From Apteryx mantelli (Eukaryota; Chordata; Aves; Apterygiformes; Apterygidae), in the NCBI RefSeq assembly GCF_036417845.1, contig NC_089983.1, positions 50,967,297 to 51,031,296 on the forward strand: DNA of 64,000 nucleotides. Direction: 5' to 3'. This document shows, in pieces, positions 24,126-39,100 of this stretch. Every line of letters begins with the position of its first letter. Positions within the stretch are counted from its first letter, which is position 1. The notes under the pieces were generated by a model, which worked only from the letters and a program-made list of their open reading frames with translations, ran no database searches and was not told the origin of the DNA. The translations under genes and the position numbers were made by a program.

Positions 24126-27100
24126 CTATAATTTAAACATTTATATCTGTGCATGTGTTACTAAGCCATATAAAAAAACAATCCATTAAAATAGGCCTCT
24201 GCTGTCTGAAGACTAGGAACTGAAGTCCTCTTTTCTCATCAAAAGCTTTGTGCATCCTGTCATTAACCTTCATGAGCAAAGATGATAATGAAGACAAACT
24301 GAGTTTCTTAGTGCCTATGTTAATGACCTAAAGTGGAAATGCAGGGTGACTGGAGAGCAGGAAACCTTGAAAACATCAAGAGAAGGAAAAACAAATCTTT
24401 TGAGATTCTTACAGAGATTTATTTTTATGATGTAAAACAACTTAAGCTTAGAGTCATTATGCTGAGTGAGACTAATTACTGAAATTCCCAGTATGTAAAG
24501 GCTATTACAATTAAGTACCTGGAACTTCGATGTAAATCACTTTCTCGAATTCTTGCTTTATTTTGATCATTACTATTCACAAAACTGTTTGCTTCTGAGG
24601 AAACATCTAGAACAGCAGTCATCTTTACTGTCATTATGAAAAAACTAGAATATAAATACAGCCAAAATATCTCTATAGAGGGAGATCTATCTAGCTTCTG
24701 AGGGATGTGTGTGTCACTTTTTATGCAGGGGGCATTTACATCGATGCATTTTTCTCCCCTGCTTATTTTAGTTTTAAGATCAGACAATATAGTTGCAAAT
24801 GTTTTCCTTCTGATTAATAAATAGCACAGTGATTGAACATAATGGCTGGTTTTCAACACAGATATATCAAAGGGGCTGTGAACTTCCTGACCTAACCACA
24901 CAAAAAGTATCTGCTGTGGGACAAAGTCAAATTAAAGGAAGAAACTGAGTTGTATCTACTGGTTTTGTTCTGTTAGATTAAAAAAAAAAAGAGACTGACA
25001 AACGTGTTTGTCAGAGTTGTTACTTTAAAGCAAAGTAGTCTGTGTGTTCTGAATGTCTTTACAGACACAATTAATTACCTGTTCTTAAGATGACAGGAAA
25101 ATACTCAACACTGATTATTTGTTTTAAGGTAAGCTAAAATTTGTCTAAGGCTTTTCCCACAGAATCTGAAATTTTATGCAAGAGGATATGGTTGGCACAG
25201 CATGATCAGATAAACGCATATGTTCACTAACTCAATGTGCCAGTTAAGATCTGAGATGGAGGAAGAGGACTTGTCTGGTCTACAATTTGAGCTGTGTGTA
25301 GCAGAACAAAATGGATGTTCTTTTGAGCTGTACGGAAAGCACGCCTGCCTTTATCCTTCCACAGATGGAAAAAGCACTAAGAACTTGCTCATCGCCACAG
25401 CAGTTAGTGTTGGAACAGAGCTTCCTGCTTCTGCATGAGGACAAGCAAACATCTCATTTTCAAGCGGATATAGACAGTATCTCCTCCTCTTTTTAAAGCT
25501 TAGAGCACGTACACGTTCTAGCATAACAGCTAAACTAGTGTTTATGAGACTACTGCATATGGATAGAATTCATGTACTTCTGGAAAGCTCTCTTTCCATT
25601 GGAACCAGTCCAGGTGTGTTATTTTTGAGCAACAATTGCAGGCTTCAAATCAAGGCAGATTCACCTGAACAGCGTATTTTCATTTAAAAAAGTCCTTCCT
25701 AGACACAGGCAGCAAACAAGAGTATGCAAATACATAAAACTCACTGTTTTTCCTATTTTTGTTTTCTCCTAGAGATGGAATCACCTCTTGGCAGGGAGAA
25801 CTCATGACTGCTTAGCATCAGCATGTTGCCCTGTGAGACCAAGAACCCCCTCATCGGTCTGGAGCCATATGTTCTTTATGTTCTATTTGTTTACTATCTT
25901 CCTGTCTCACATTTTCCCTATCCCTGTGTTTATAAATTCCTATTATACCCCATTTTAAAATCTATACATATATATATGTGCATGTGTGTGTGCCTTGGCA
26001 AATAAGTACTGCATAAAATACTAAGCACAGTCAGCTTCCATATGCTCCACTCACATAACCAGGATTGTGATTTAACACACAGGACTGAAGAATTGCGGAG
26101 AAACAGCACAAAGTCCACCATTTTCCTAATGCAGCGAGTGACCTTTCCTTAAAGATAATTGGTTGTTAATAAAAATACTTGGAGGTTTTACCCTTTCAAT
26201 GTAAACACCTTTTCCTACTCTCAAAAAAATTAGAAATTGTACACTCTTTCTATTGCCCATTTTGGCACACAAGTCAGGGCCGCAGAATAAATATAATTCC
26301 AGTCCTCCCTCTCCTCCCTTTTAAAAAATGTATACATGCCAAATCAGTGAATAACTTACCTGGTCTGAAATTTCTTCTGGATGATCTACCAACTGTCTTT
26401 TATTTACACTACAAAACAGTAATCATAGAATTAATCAGGATTTATAACCCATAGGTTCTCCATACTGATTCCTACCTGAGCTGGCATCTGAGAAGCTACA
26501 CTAGCCTTCTATTTCACTAAAGTGGAAACATCCAGTTTCTTATCTGTACAGCGTAAATTCCTTTTATGGTTAACTTACATTGTTCTCAGCTCTTCTAGGG
26601 CAGCATCCTTTCCCCATACCTAAAAGCAACAGTGGGAGACTTCAATACTCTTCCTGATCTGCCACCCTGCCAAACTGTATCAAAAGTACAACCGTTCCAA
26701 AGAGATGTGCCCAAACCCATTCAAGTTCCAGCATTTAGGAATGCCCTCATACTGCAGGGGAGTTATGATGATGTCTGTAAGGTAGACATTTACCCTGTAC
26801 AGACAGCAGCATCTCGAGCGACTCAATTAGTAAGATTCATATGAACACTCACTCTATCCATGTGCATTTCTTTACAAACATCAGACCATACTTCCTCTTC
26901 TCTAAGACGAGTATAAACAAACTCAAAACCTATGTCATGATGTTTCAGGAAAGAGCACCTTCAAACTGACCTGCTAGTGAAGCAAATTCCATATTTTACT
27001 CATAAAAACTAAGCCAAATGACATAGCTAAAGCAACACAGCCATAAGCTTTGGTTGGCTAAACCTCATCGCCTTATTGCAAAGTTTATAGAACTAAGCTT

Positions 27101-30100
27101 GTCACTCACATGGCAAAGGTTTTTAGCAGCAAGTAACCACTGTCAAAGCTTAGTTCCTGCAAATCTCTTCACAAACAACTAACAGCTGTACACCCCTCCC
27201 ACACTACTGCTGTGAATGGGAAGCCTGACAGGAAATACATCATTACAAATGTCATTACATTATTGGTTGTCAATAGATGATACTGCCAAAAGACAATTCA
27301 CATGGGTGACTGGTACATGCTGCCTCGCATCTTGTCAAGCAATGTGTAAGCATGGCAGCTGGACTGCACAAAGGGGGACTTGAAATAGCTGCTTACTGTC
27401 AATTTAGAGCTGTAGCAAAAGGTTTGATGTCTTTTAGACTGATTTTTTGGAAGAATCTGCTGCAGAGGCCTCAGGCCTTGCAGTGACTATTGAGAGATGT
27501 TCACTACCCATCACATAAATTTCTATGAAGCAGGTAACAGCATTTTCCAAAGCTAGAACATGCCTTCAATGCAACATGAATGCAGAATACACACTACATT
27601 ATAATTATTTCTTCTTAAGGAGAAGACCTGAAGTTTTATCTCAGGAAAGCCGAGATCAGGAGCAAGGTAATGTTCTGAGTATTCTGTCAGGGGATAGGGA
27701 AAGATACATCTCCCCAGACACGCAACATAGATGGAAGATGTCACTGTCTGCAAAGGAAGAGGGAAATCAGCATCAAGGTTCTTCATTTGCTCACAATTAG
27801 CATCACAGTGATATTTTGTGATTTCCTTTATACAAAAGATACCATTATTTTATTAGAGACTCTAAATACCTTATATTTAGACACATACAACCTACAGAGC
27901 ATTAATTAATTTAAAATGCATGTATTTTCAAAAATAATAGCGTCTCCTTTGTGTTCTTACTGGGTGTTTCAGGCTATCTTACTAGGCTGTTTCAGGCTAA
28001 ATTTCTAAAATTTACTTTGCTTTCTTTATGCTGTTTTAATTAACAGTAGAGTTGATAATTGCATCATAATTAGACATGCTAGCATAATCATCCTAGATAC
28101 GCTGTTTTTCAAAAAACCTAATCAGGTATGTTTAAAATGTATAATTGGAACATTCTAGAGGACTTTTAGATTAACCTGAGAAAAACAGTTCTGATTAGAT
28201 TTTGTGAACAAGACAACCAAATCCATCATCACCTATATAGCTTCCCACACCAAACATCCATTCTGAAACCATAATGTTAAGAAAAAAAACAACATAAATG
28301 AAACTGAACTAACATACAGACTTAGAACAGGTATGAACTACTTAACTACTACAGTGACGATTTGCTTCATTAAACCCTTCCTCAAATCTGTGCGGGACTA
28401 TTTGTATCTATACAAACCTGGTACAAGTTTCAGTAGAACATGTGGTATAGATTATTTCCTAGAGCAAACATAATATTCAAAAGCCTGTCTTCTCAGTTTT
28501 GAGAAGAAAACATGGAGACTTCTCTGAGTTTTGTTTACTTTAATTTCAATCTGCCATGATCATGATTCCACTTATCACAGCATTTTAAAATAGGCAGTGC
28601 CAAAACAAAGCATCCATAGTACGATATCTCAAACACTTTCTGTATCACCTACTTCAGCAGCTATAGCATATATGGTAGATGAAGCAATAGCATATATTTT
28701 CCCAACAAAATAACCTAGAGCTTTAAGTCTTTATGAAATCTGTAAATCAGCTACAAATGAAGATCTGAAACACAAATAAAGTCATACTTTGTTTTTCCTT
28801 AACCTTGAATGATGCCAAGGAGGATGTTTTGAAGGGAAAGGATTCATTACATTTTTCCATTTTTCTAAGTTCTGCATATGTTTAATAAGTTTACTCAAAA
28901 AGTAATTTAAGGCTTTGTGAGATTTTAACATAACTTCATGTGGTTCTTTTACCCCCTTTTATGGAACAGTTTTGTAATACAGTCTCTGAATAACTCAAAG
29001 CCCCCGAATGCTCACTTTCCCATGGAATGACTCACATGTGGACTGAGACCATGTGCAGAGTGCCAATATGGATGAGGAACTTTCTAGAAAACAACGGACA
29101 TATGAAAACAGAAATCTGTATTATATAAACACTCAACTAGAATGCATTACTTATGTTATGAAAAACACTGACTAATACCAGTCTTATATGTAAGTGGCTT
29201 CCCTCCTTCACTTCTGCTTTATATTCACATGTTACTTGTGCACAATACCCTCCTCTTAAAATGCAAATTCCACAATAGAGCTTATTACAGTAAATAAGCA
29301 TCATCTGCTGTTGATACCAAGTTCTAATACCAATTGTTTTGCTATTAAAATTAAGGTTAGGTAAGGTAAATTTATATTAATATATAATCAATCCTACAAA
29401 TACAAATGCATGTCAGATAGAGAATGGGCTATCTATCCAAGTATCCCACTAGAACAGAGAAAATCAGGCTCTGCTGAACTTAATTCATAAAAAGCTACAT
29501 TCAAATAAATTAAATTATAAAACAAAGACAGGTCCCATGTGTTACACACTCTAAACTAACACAGCTCCTTTAGAATTTGTCTACATTTTACTTTCTTGGA
29601 TCAAATTGGGTGTCATTTGTACTGCTCAGAAATATCCTTCAAAAGGAAAAAGATAAAATGAAAATAACCAAAGTATAAACACTGTAAAATAAGGAAGAGT
29701 CAGAAAGACAATGGACAAGATTCAAGACCCATACCTGAGAGCCAAAACACTTCTTAATGTGAGCAAGTCAAAAGACTGTTGCTTTGATGCTGCCTTCAGG
29801 ACCTGTTGTAATTTTGGCATTCTGATTTGCTCAAGTTTGTCATCTACAAGTACAGACTGCCCACCACAATGGTAAAAGTGTGAAGAAGAGTTGACTTGTT
29901 TATAGAAAAGGAAACTCCTTTTTCAGTGGAGAATTGCAAAATGGGGAATTATAGAATCGTATCAAGAATATCACAAAACCATATCTAGAATATGACAGTT
30001 CATGAGAGAAGGAAAAGCATATCTGATTGGAGCATTCAGTTCAGACTTACATTGACAAGACTTAACTTACATTGATTTCATTTATCTAATGGTATTAGTG

Positions 30101-33100
30101 TATTGCAACTTTCAGTCAGGAAAGTAATCATCTGGCCAGAGGAGCATATAGAATAAAAAGGAGATTTGAAAACAACAGGCTGGTAACACAGTTACATTGG
30201 ATTGCAGCATGTGTATCTTGTGCTAAAGGACAGAACAGGAAAATGGATTATGGCTGTGTGTTGGTAATGTGTGTTGTGTGTCAGTCTGTGTCCTCATATG
30301 TATAACTGGAAACACTACAATGACAGCACAGTTCTCCAAAAAACTTAGCATGACTTCGAGAACCCCAGTGGCCCAAGTGCCACCATTTGGGGACTACAGC
30401 TTTAGTCTACTTTGATTATTGTTAAATACACAGCTTCAATAGCACAGAACGCAGTGCCGACTTCAAAATCTATCCAAGAAGCTGGGTAGATACTTACGTT
30501 GTTAATCCACAATGAGCTTCTTGTTACTGTTAGCTGTACTCACACTAGCAAATTTAAAGGCAACTTCTCTATATCTTAGACAGGACATATATGTCCTTAG
30601 AGGTAACATACATTTATACTAAACTTTGTAAGGATGTTAGAAAACAATTAAAAAGTATTCTTGATACAGACAAAAACATTCAAAATTTTTATCCCTATTT
30701 CTACTGAGATGAATTGTGCATGTGTTTGTGTAGTACTTTCACACAAGTGATATTTTTTCCCCATTTGTTACTGAGGATAAGCAGGGGAAAAATCAACATG
30801 CCCTATGAAAGCTTTACACGTGGTAGCTAATCTGCAGGCTACCCGAAATTTATAGGGTAGACTTTCACCATTTCACCCAATCTGATCACTAACACACTGA
30901 ATGTTTTCAGATTCAGAGCTCCATCAGTGCATTAACACAATACCGTATGCAGAACAGTGAAAATCCGCCAGTCACCAGCAGCAATGTTACCCCAGGAAAC
31001 TAAACAGCAGACACTCATAGCTCCATCAATGGAAGTATTAGAAGGAGGGTTAAGATACACACAGAGCAGAAAACCACACATTTACTCTTCCACTGTGAAG
31101 ACTGTGATTTAAAAAATTTTTAAAATAGGCTCTTTCCCCAAAGCAAAAAGATTTAGTAATTCTAAGAATGGCAATGATTATCTGTTCTAAAATACATTCC
31201 CAATGAGAATACTAAGAATCTGCACCTTTTATCTTGAGCGACATGCTGGGTCATGCAACCAAACAAGAGAACAGCTTCCCTTGTCTGTGGAACCTAGTGA
31301 GTTTTTTAAAAAAAGATGGATAGTTGAAACAGAAAATTGAGGAATTTCTCACATCCGTAGGCAAGCTCTAGAGGGCAATGTGAGGACAAGAAAAAGCATC
31401 AGAACAGGACAGTACATTATGGAGCTTTAATAAAAGAATGCAATGGCTTCTTCAGAGATACCATCATACTTAACTGCCCACTCTGGTGTTGAACATGGGC
31501 ATTTATATACGATATTAAGGTTTTGGTTCTCTTTGTAAGATCAAAGCACTTCTTTCTGCTCAAACTGCATAAAAAGTTAATTTGTCTCCTACGCATTATT
31601 TAAAGACGTGGGGAGCACTACCATAGATTGAGGGCAGACTAGTTAATGTGGACAGATGAAATTTCAGTTGTTGATCACACCCTTTTTGAATACAGGCCAG
31701 GAAAAGCAGACGGTAAGGTAGTGTTCACTGGGAAGGTAAGCTATTATCTACAAAAATAGAAGGAAAGTGCTTGCTTCTGTGGTTAGTCTAGGAAATAAAA
31801 ATGGTTATAAAAGAATGTTACAGGTGTGGCAGCAGCTAATAACAAGCAAGGTCGCAACAGCTGTCTGGTCCAATAGCCTAGGGGTGGTTTGCGCAAGAAG
31901 CACTATCCTGCCACAGGAAGAAACAAAGTTCAACTCTCTTTTTCTCATGCCAATAGGGATTGGCATTGCTGTAGAAATCAAAGCAGGCATTTCCCTTGAT
32001 ACACTGTGGTAGTAGCATTTCCAGACATCCAACGGGCAGCATGGACTCGTCAAGGTCAACCAGTTCACTGATCTTAGCCATGAAGCTGACCAATTTGAGT
32101 CCCAGAGTAGGCCAATCTCTGACACCCCCTCTCCTTACTATTTCAGAACACCCTAAATATTAGGAATCATCTTATACATACCATTTCTTGTTGACATTAA
32201 ATGTTTTCTTGTAGTCTGTTGTTCTCTGTATGAATTACCATGAAAAAGAATAACACAAGCAGCAGGATATTAATGGAATAATTTATGTTTTAGGCTAGTT
32301 GTTTAAGGTATATATAGATTCATTTTTCTTAACTAGAAGGAGTGTGAAATGAATTATCTCCCTGTGCATCAGCACGAAGTAATCACATACTATGAGAAGA
32401 GACTGATCTCCATTAGGACTAAGTGCAAAAAAACTCCAGCTTATTACAAAGGGCTTATAATCAAGTCACTGCATTGGAGCACAAATTGTTTACTATCTCC
32501 TAAAATTATTCAAATTGTTAAATAACTCTAGAATCAGCCAGTGCATCCTCAGATGGCCAGAGAGATAGATGAGATTGAGATTATCGTATCACATGGAATG
32601 CTGAATGACTATTTTTGACAATCTCACCTCTGCCCAAAAAATCAATCTTTGTATATGAGTGCTTAATGTGGGAACAAAATGTATGTTCCTTCTGTTTGGC
32701 TGTAAATCCCTTGGCACTCCTATTGATCCAGATCCTATTTAAAGTTGTCAGTCATCCAGAGAGGTTACTAGGCTGTTTTAGAAGAGGATTTATCTAATTC
32801 CAAGTATTGCACACAGTTATAATCCCATGCAATGAAACAGGAATCAGGCCATTCATCAACTGTCAAAAGGCATTTAATTTGAATCTGTCTAGCTTGCTGA
32901 TGTTATTAGACATTCAGATGCTGGAAACAAAGAATGAAAATCTTTTAAACGTTATAGATATGTTGACCTGTCGTATCCTCTACTCAGGTCGACATACTAA
33001 GGGCTACAAAGAAAATTGTTATAATCCCACCCCTTTCACATCCCTGTAACTCTCTGCAACATACATCCTGTTCAATTCTTTACCAGTTTTGGTTTCTGTT

Positions 33101-36100
33101 TGACAATGAAATTTGTAAAAAAGACTAAGCCAAACCAATCTCAGCTGTTTTTTTTTTTTAACTTCTCCCATATAACAAAACAAAAACCTAACTGAGTAAA
33201 TTTCTGAGTCTATTTTTTTGAACTGGGTCAAAAATGACCCATACTTGAAACCTAAGAATATAGTCTTCAACAAAGTCCAACCAACTGCACCAAAAAGGAA
33301 GCCACTCTGAAAATGCTAACTAGGTGTCTGCTTTTTTTTTTTGTAGATCTAGCTGACATGTAATTTTCTTTGCTTCAGTGATTACCTTCCCCAGTCTAAT
33401 CGGTTATAAAATAATGTGCTAGATAAGGTGGCAGTTAATAACAAATAAGACCATAAAAGCTGTCTAGTCTAATGGCAAAGAGGTTGGGCAGGGAGCACTA
33501 TCTCACCACAGGAACAAACATACTGAGGTGAAGATTTCTCTTCAAACAAAAAGCGAAAAGTTGTCGAATGATGCACAGAGGTCTAAACTGTGTACTTTGC
33601 AAAGCACTGTGTTCAGAGAAGGACTAAAGAGCTGGAAAAGCTCTTTTCAGTGCTTTGTCAGTTGTGTTGGTTCTACAAATGCTAAAATACTGTGCTTTGT
33701 ATTCATGACTACCATTCAGTGGCAGCTCATTTTTACAGTTATATTTACTGAGAATAGAAAATACTTATGTTTTCCTCTCAAGGTAGTACAAAAAAAGCAC
33801 TTCCTGCATTTTCCAAGCAACACGTAAACAAGATCAAGGAAGACAGGCTTTCCCAAGATTTCTGCTTCCACAGACTCCAACCCATATTACCTACAGATTC
33901 CATATGATTAGAATAATATGTATTACTGACCCATACACGTTGATCCTATTCTGTAGTCAGATGGGGGAAAGAAAGGAGTCCCTGTGTTTCTGTTTACTCC
34001 TCATTTTCTTCTTAGTGATTTGCTTTTCACAAGAAAGAAGAACTAAGTATTCCCTGTTTGCACAACATTGCCTTTGAAAAAGTTAACAGGGTAGCAACTA
34101 GAGAGGAGGCATGTAGCTCACTTATCCTCAACCTTGACCAGTGCACTCAAACAAGGAAAAACTGTAAACTAGCTCACAAGACAACTCTCCCCAAAACAAC
34201 CATAATACCACAAACAGAAGAAAAATGAGTATGATAAAACAAATTCTGACTGTTCAGTTTTAGCACCTTTGTATAACTTTTATGACATTCTGTGAAGACT
34301 ATCAGTTATAACATTGTCCCCTTGTTAAACTTTCATTTTTATTCTTCTGTGTAAATACGGCAATTATAATTTAACTCCATACTACTACAATGTTAGCCCA
34401 ACCCTGCTATAAATGATAACCAGTTAAACAAGAACAGAGGCATTTCACAGCTCTCTCTCCACTCTCCAGCTTATTAATATGTTTCCAAGGATCATCCCAT
34501 AAGCACTACTGTTTCAGAAAGTGGCTATTCCAAGGGCGATTACTAGACAATTTGAATCAGTTTCTACCCACTGTGAAACAGGTACGTTTCTTGTTTACAG
34601 TAGGTCGGGTATGAAGTTATAAATGGTAAAGAATTACAGGAAATTACTGAACATCACGTGCCCTCTAGTGGTTAGTCACTGTAATACAAGTTGCTCTTGA
34701 GATACTTGTTCAGAAAAACAGGTATGAAGAAAAGTCATTGGCAGCTGGCCAGCTCCAAAGTGTTTGGGATCACATGGCACCTAAGACGTGCACAATACTA
34801 AAAAATACTCTGCTTTGCTTTCCTTTGCTACTCACTATTAAGCTTTGTTTTCAGTTTTTTTTCCCGCAAAACAATGAGCTATAGGAACAAAATAAAGTGA
34901 ATTCTGATGTTTAGCCTTTAAGAAAAAGGCCAGTATCTGAGGGAATGAGTGTTGTTGTTATGATATGACAGAAATAGTGAAATCTATGCAATGGTTTCTG
35001 TAGAGGTCAGTTTGTTGCAATTATATTATTTAGAATTGATTCACTTATTCCTCCACCAAATGATGTTAAGTTCTTTTAAACAAGGACTTCGAGGTAGATA
35101 AAACAAGTGATGACAAAGGTATATCTTTCTGGTCCTTCTGCCAAAAAAGTTTCACTCTGTAACCAAAAATGCCAGTAAGGCAAATCTTCTCCTTAATGTT
35201 ATTACACTTCTCCTTCCGTGCTATAGCATCATCCCTGGACACTTCTTTTTCACCAGTAGCCTGTGAAACAATTGGCATCCAGATCAGAATCAGGACTTGG
35301 ACTTCTCAGGTTTCCTAGAACCCACTGAGAAGAAACAGAAAAGCTCCACAGATGTGAAGCCACACTTCCTCCATGATTTGTGGAATGTATACTATACATA
35401 CAAGTGAACAACTATATCAATACAAAATCACTGAATATATATGCCTACCCTTGCTAATGGTCTTTTCCATGCTTTAGATGTTGAACAATAATGTTCTTCA
35501 GGATATGATTCAACTTCATTCTGAACTACTATAAACAGACTCTCAATAAATACCTAGAACAGAGAAAAAACAAAACAGAAAAATAATTTTTAAAAAGCAT
35601 GTATTAATAAAAAATGAGTCATATACCTGCACTAGAACATTTTTGTCTTCATCATGTTCCTGCAGCATCTAAAAACAGATATACAGACTCCATTGAAAAC
35701 TATATTGCTTCTCTGTGACTGAGCTTAAGAAAACAGCAGTAATATTTCACCATTCAGTTAACAGACAAGCACGAACAGGATCAATTTATATCAGGAGCTA
35801 CAAAATAGTAATTCTGGAATTTGAAAACAAGCAATGTTGAAGAAAAGGTGGATGAGGGAAAATACTGCAGAGGCACGAGCAACAGATTTGAAAACACTGA
35901 AATATGAAGTAAAACATGATACTTGAAAAAGATATTCCATATGCCTGTATGCTGAAGTGCTTGTTTCAGACCTGTTCTATGCCTTGTATATAATTATGCT
36001 AACAGCTATTAGCTAGATTAGATCACGTAATCATACAGGCTGCTTGGAAACATGTTGATTCTCAATTCTGACAAGTGATTTTTTTCAAATTTTGGAGTCA

Positions 36101-39100
36101 GGTAATAACTTGCCTGTAGAACGCAGCTTCTAAAAGTGGAATTGTCATGAAATGTAAAAGAGTTCCAGAGCAGCGAGAGCATCTCAGAAAAAAAATTCCT
36201 ATCACTATTGTCTCTTTAGACAGTTTAAGTTCTGCATCCTCCCCCAGGCTATCCTACATCAGCTTCCATTTTGACAAAACCCACATTTTAAAAACAGAGA
36301 GAACTGTTACAGTATAAATACCATTCTTAATTCAGTCATTCACAGGCTACTACTATTAAAAAAAAAAAAAAAAAAATCTACCCCCAGCATCAGCTGAGCA
36401 TCTCTGAAATCTGGTATTTATGCAATCAGGAGCTAACTTCAGTGGAAATAGGACAGATAATGGCACGAAAAGGAAGAGGTTTCAACTGTACTATCACTGG
36501 TCACAGAAGAATGATTCTCTCCCTCATTCTTCCCACCCTTCCCATCCACACAAACCAATCTAATAATCTCCAATAGGAAAAATGTAAATACACTAAAGCA
36601 TTAAATAAAATCAGATTTACAATTCTACCCTGGTGTTATGGTATTTTAATAGTGCCAAGGGTTTCTTGTCAAGAATAAGAAAGTATTCTGATAATAGTAT
36701 GACTCCCATTCACAGCAGCTTATATTTTAGCTTATATATTAGAAACAATGGAGATACTGAATTAAAGAGAAAGTGGGTGAAAGAAATAACAAAGGAAATG
36801 GTGAATGATATTTAATATAAGAATTCCACAACATCAACCTACTATTTCTTGTTTAAATCAAAGAACAACACAATTTCATGATTTCAAGATTTCACAAGAA
36901 TTTCCAGAACAGATGTACAAGGGCATTGAACCTTTCTATTATTAATGGTGTAGGCGACACACTAAATCTATATTACATGACTGCCTTATGTGGTAAAGTT
37001 GTGTAACACCAACTCTCCAATCTGTATGCTAAAAATCTGTTTCTTTTATGTTCCACTTATTATATGATTCACCCTCACTATCAGTTTTCAATGTGTTTTT
37101 AATTTTTGCACTTATAATTCCATACTACAAACTAAATTAGGCAAATGGCTCAGTTTGACCTTGTGATTTTACTACTAAAAGCATAGACTCCTACCAGATG
37201 ACCTAAAGTCTGGATTTTAAAGACATTTAAGGAGTTATCACTTAGACAACTCCTTGAAAATCCAAGCAATCCAACACGTGAACCAACAAAAGATCCAAAT
37301 TTAAACCTATTCAGAGCTGTCTTCTTTTACTGAGTTTTACAGAGGTTGTGAAATATGTTATAGGAAGCATGGATGAGAACTGCTAAAGCTTTTATGCCTT
37401 CATAAAAATACTGTTTTGTTTTTAACTAAAGCCAAGAAGGACTAGGTTCTAATATTGAAGAGTATGCTTTTAGATGACAGGTGGAGATGGTTACCTTACT
37501 AACATTGTTATCATTTTAAGCAGAAACATGAAGCCAATATATATCATTATTAGGTGTCATGGCAGCAAAAGAATCCGAACAATTTAACTGCCAAACTCCA
37601 AAAAGTCTGAATTGTAGGGACTGTGGGAGTTTGACACTAAATCTGCATGCAGGAGTTGCAAGCTGCAGCAAGGTAAGCAGGCACTCACATGAGTATTCCA
37701 GATTCTTCTGCTCTACATGCTTCATCGTTCTTTATTTCAATTTTCTCTCTTTCACTCTTTTTTTTCACATCTGTTTTTTCCTTATCTTGCTAGCAGGTTC
37801 AGAAGCATCTCTGAAATACTTCATTTTCCTATATAAATTCTAGGTCCATCACCAAAAAGATAAATGTAGGCTGCCCCAGCAAATTAAAATAACAGCTATT
37901 TACAGAAAAAAATACCCACTAAAAGAGGTTATATCTGATCTGAGTAGACGAGCTCTAATGGGGCCTTAAATCTGAAATGAAAGCACCATGTAAGGCAATA
38001 ACTACTGCAACTTTTCAAAATATGTCAGTATTTAAAACACACAAGTTTGTAACTCTTTCACAATGCCTGCCTGAGAGCTATGTTGCTGTTGTGAGAAGGA
38101 ATGATAAAAGGATTTAAGATGTTTGCTTCAACTTCTAGGTTTGATGTTTATTGACAATATCTAATAGCGACTAACATGCAAATAGAGAAAAGAAACTGCT
38201 GGTATGCAATCAGTATAAACTGATACGGACTTTGGTTCATTTGTCCTTGCTATTAGCAGAGGCAGAAAAAAAAAAGAAAAAATAAATACTGTATTATCTC
38301 AAGGAAGACTTCCCAAATCACCTTATTCAGCACAGATATGAAGAGGGTACCATACGTATGTTTATGTAAATAAACTGAAAAAAACAACATGGCTCAGTTG
38401 AAGCAGAGTGACATTAATATGAAAATCTTTTGTTATTGAACAAATACTTCAGAAAAAGTTTCTTTTGTTATCTTTCCTTCAGATCATTTTATTTGAAAGA
38501 ATTGCTTTCCCCAATCAAAAATTTCATCATCCGCTCCAAGCTAAACACTTATTGGCAGAGACAAGCATTACTATTGACTTAATATTTATAGGTTGCTCTT
38601 CCAGGGAGGAAATTGCTGCTTTTCAAAGCTATTTCCTGCCTCATACATGCAGAACTAAAATATCAAATAGATTGGGTTTAGACTGGATGTCCTTTAACTT
38701 TTTCTGCTCTAAAAAACCCAGTCAGCAGTAGTGATCCACCACGATAGCTGTCCTGCTGTAAATCCCTACTGCTTCCTCATTCCATGTTCTCTCCTCCTTT
38801 CTTTTCTATTTAATTTTCCCCTCCTTCTGCCTCCACTTAATCACATCCTATTTTTACATTCTCACTCTCCTTTTAATTGCTGAAATCCAAACATAAGTAA
38901 ATCCCAAATAAATTATGAGACTAACATAATTTACACATCAAAGCTGAACATGGATACAGCATATTAAAAAAATCCCTTTGGCAGTGTGTATTATTGTTTC
39001 AGTAACTCGATGCAAACAAAAATAACACAGTCTTATAGCAAGATATGAAGATTTTGCTCTCAGACTTAGGAACGGGTTATTCTTACATGACAAGTTATTT

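Noticed and set aside
31805-32125. 106-codon minus-strand frame
   Set aside because: Overlaps dispersed repeat copy A and has no splice context or recognisable domain.
37559-37675. Plus-strand ATG frame ending in a good donor AAG|gtaagc
   Set aside because: Isolated, no partner exon found, and it overlaps an equally plausible minus-strand open segment.
37920-37970. Minus-strand strong acceptor (gctttcatttcag) followed by FKAPLELVYSDQI
   Set aside because: The frame stops before any donor and the phase does not fit the neighbouring minus-strand exons.
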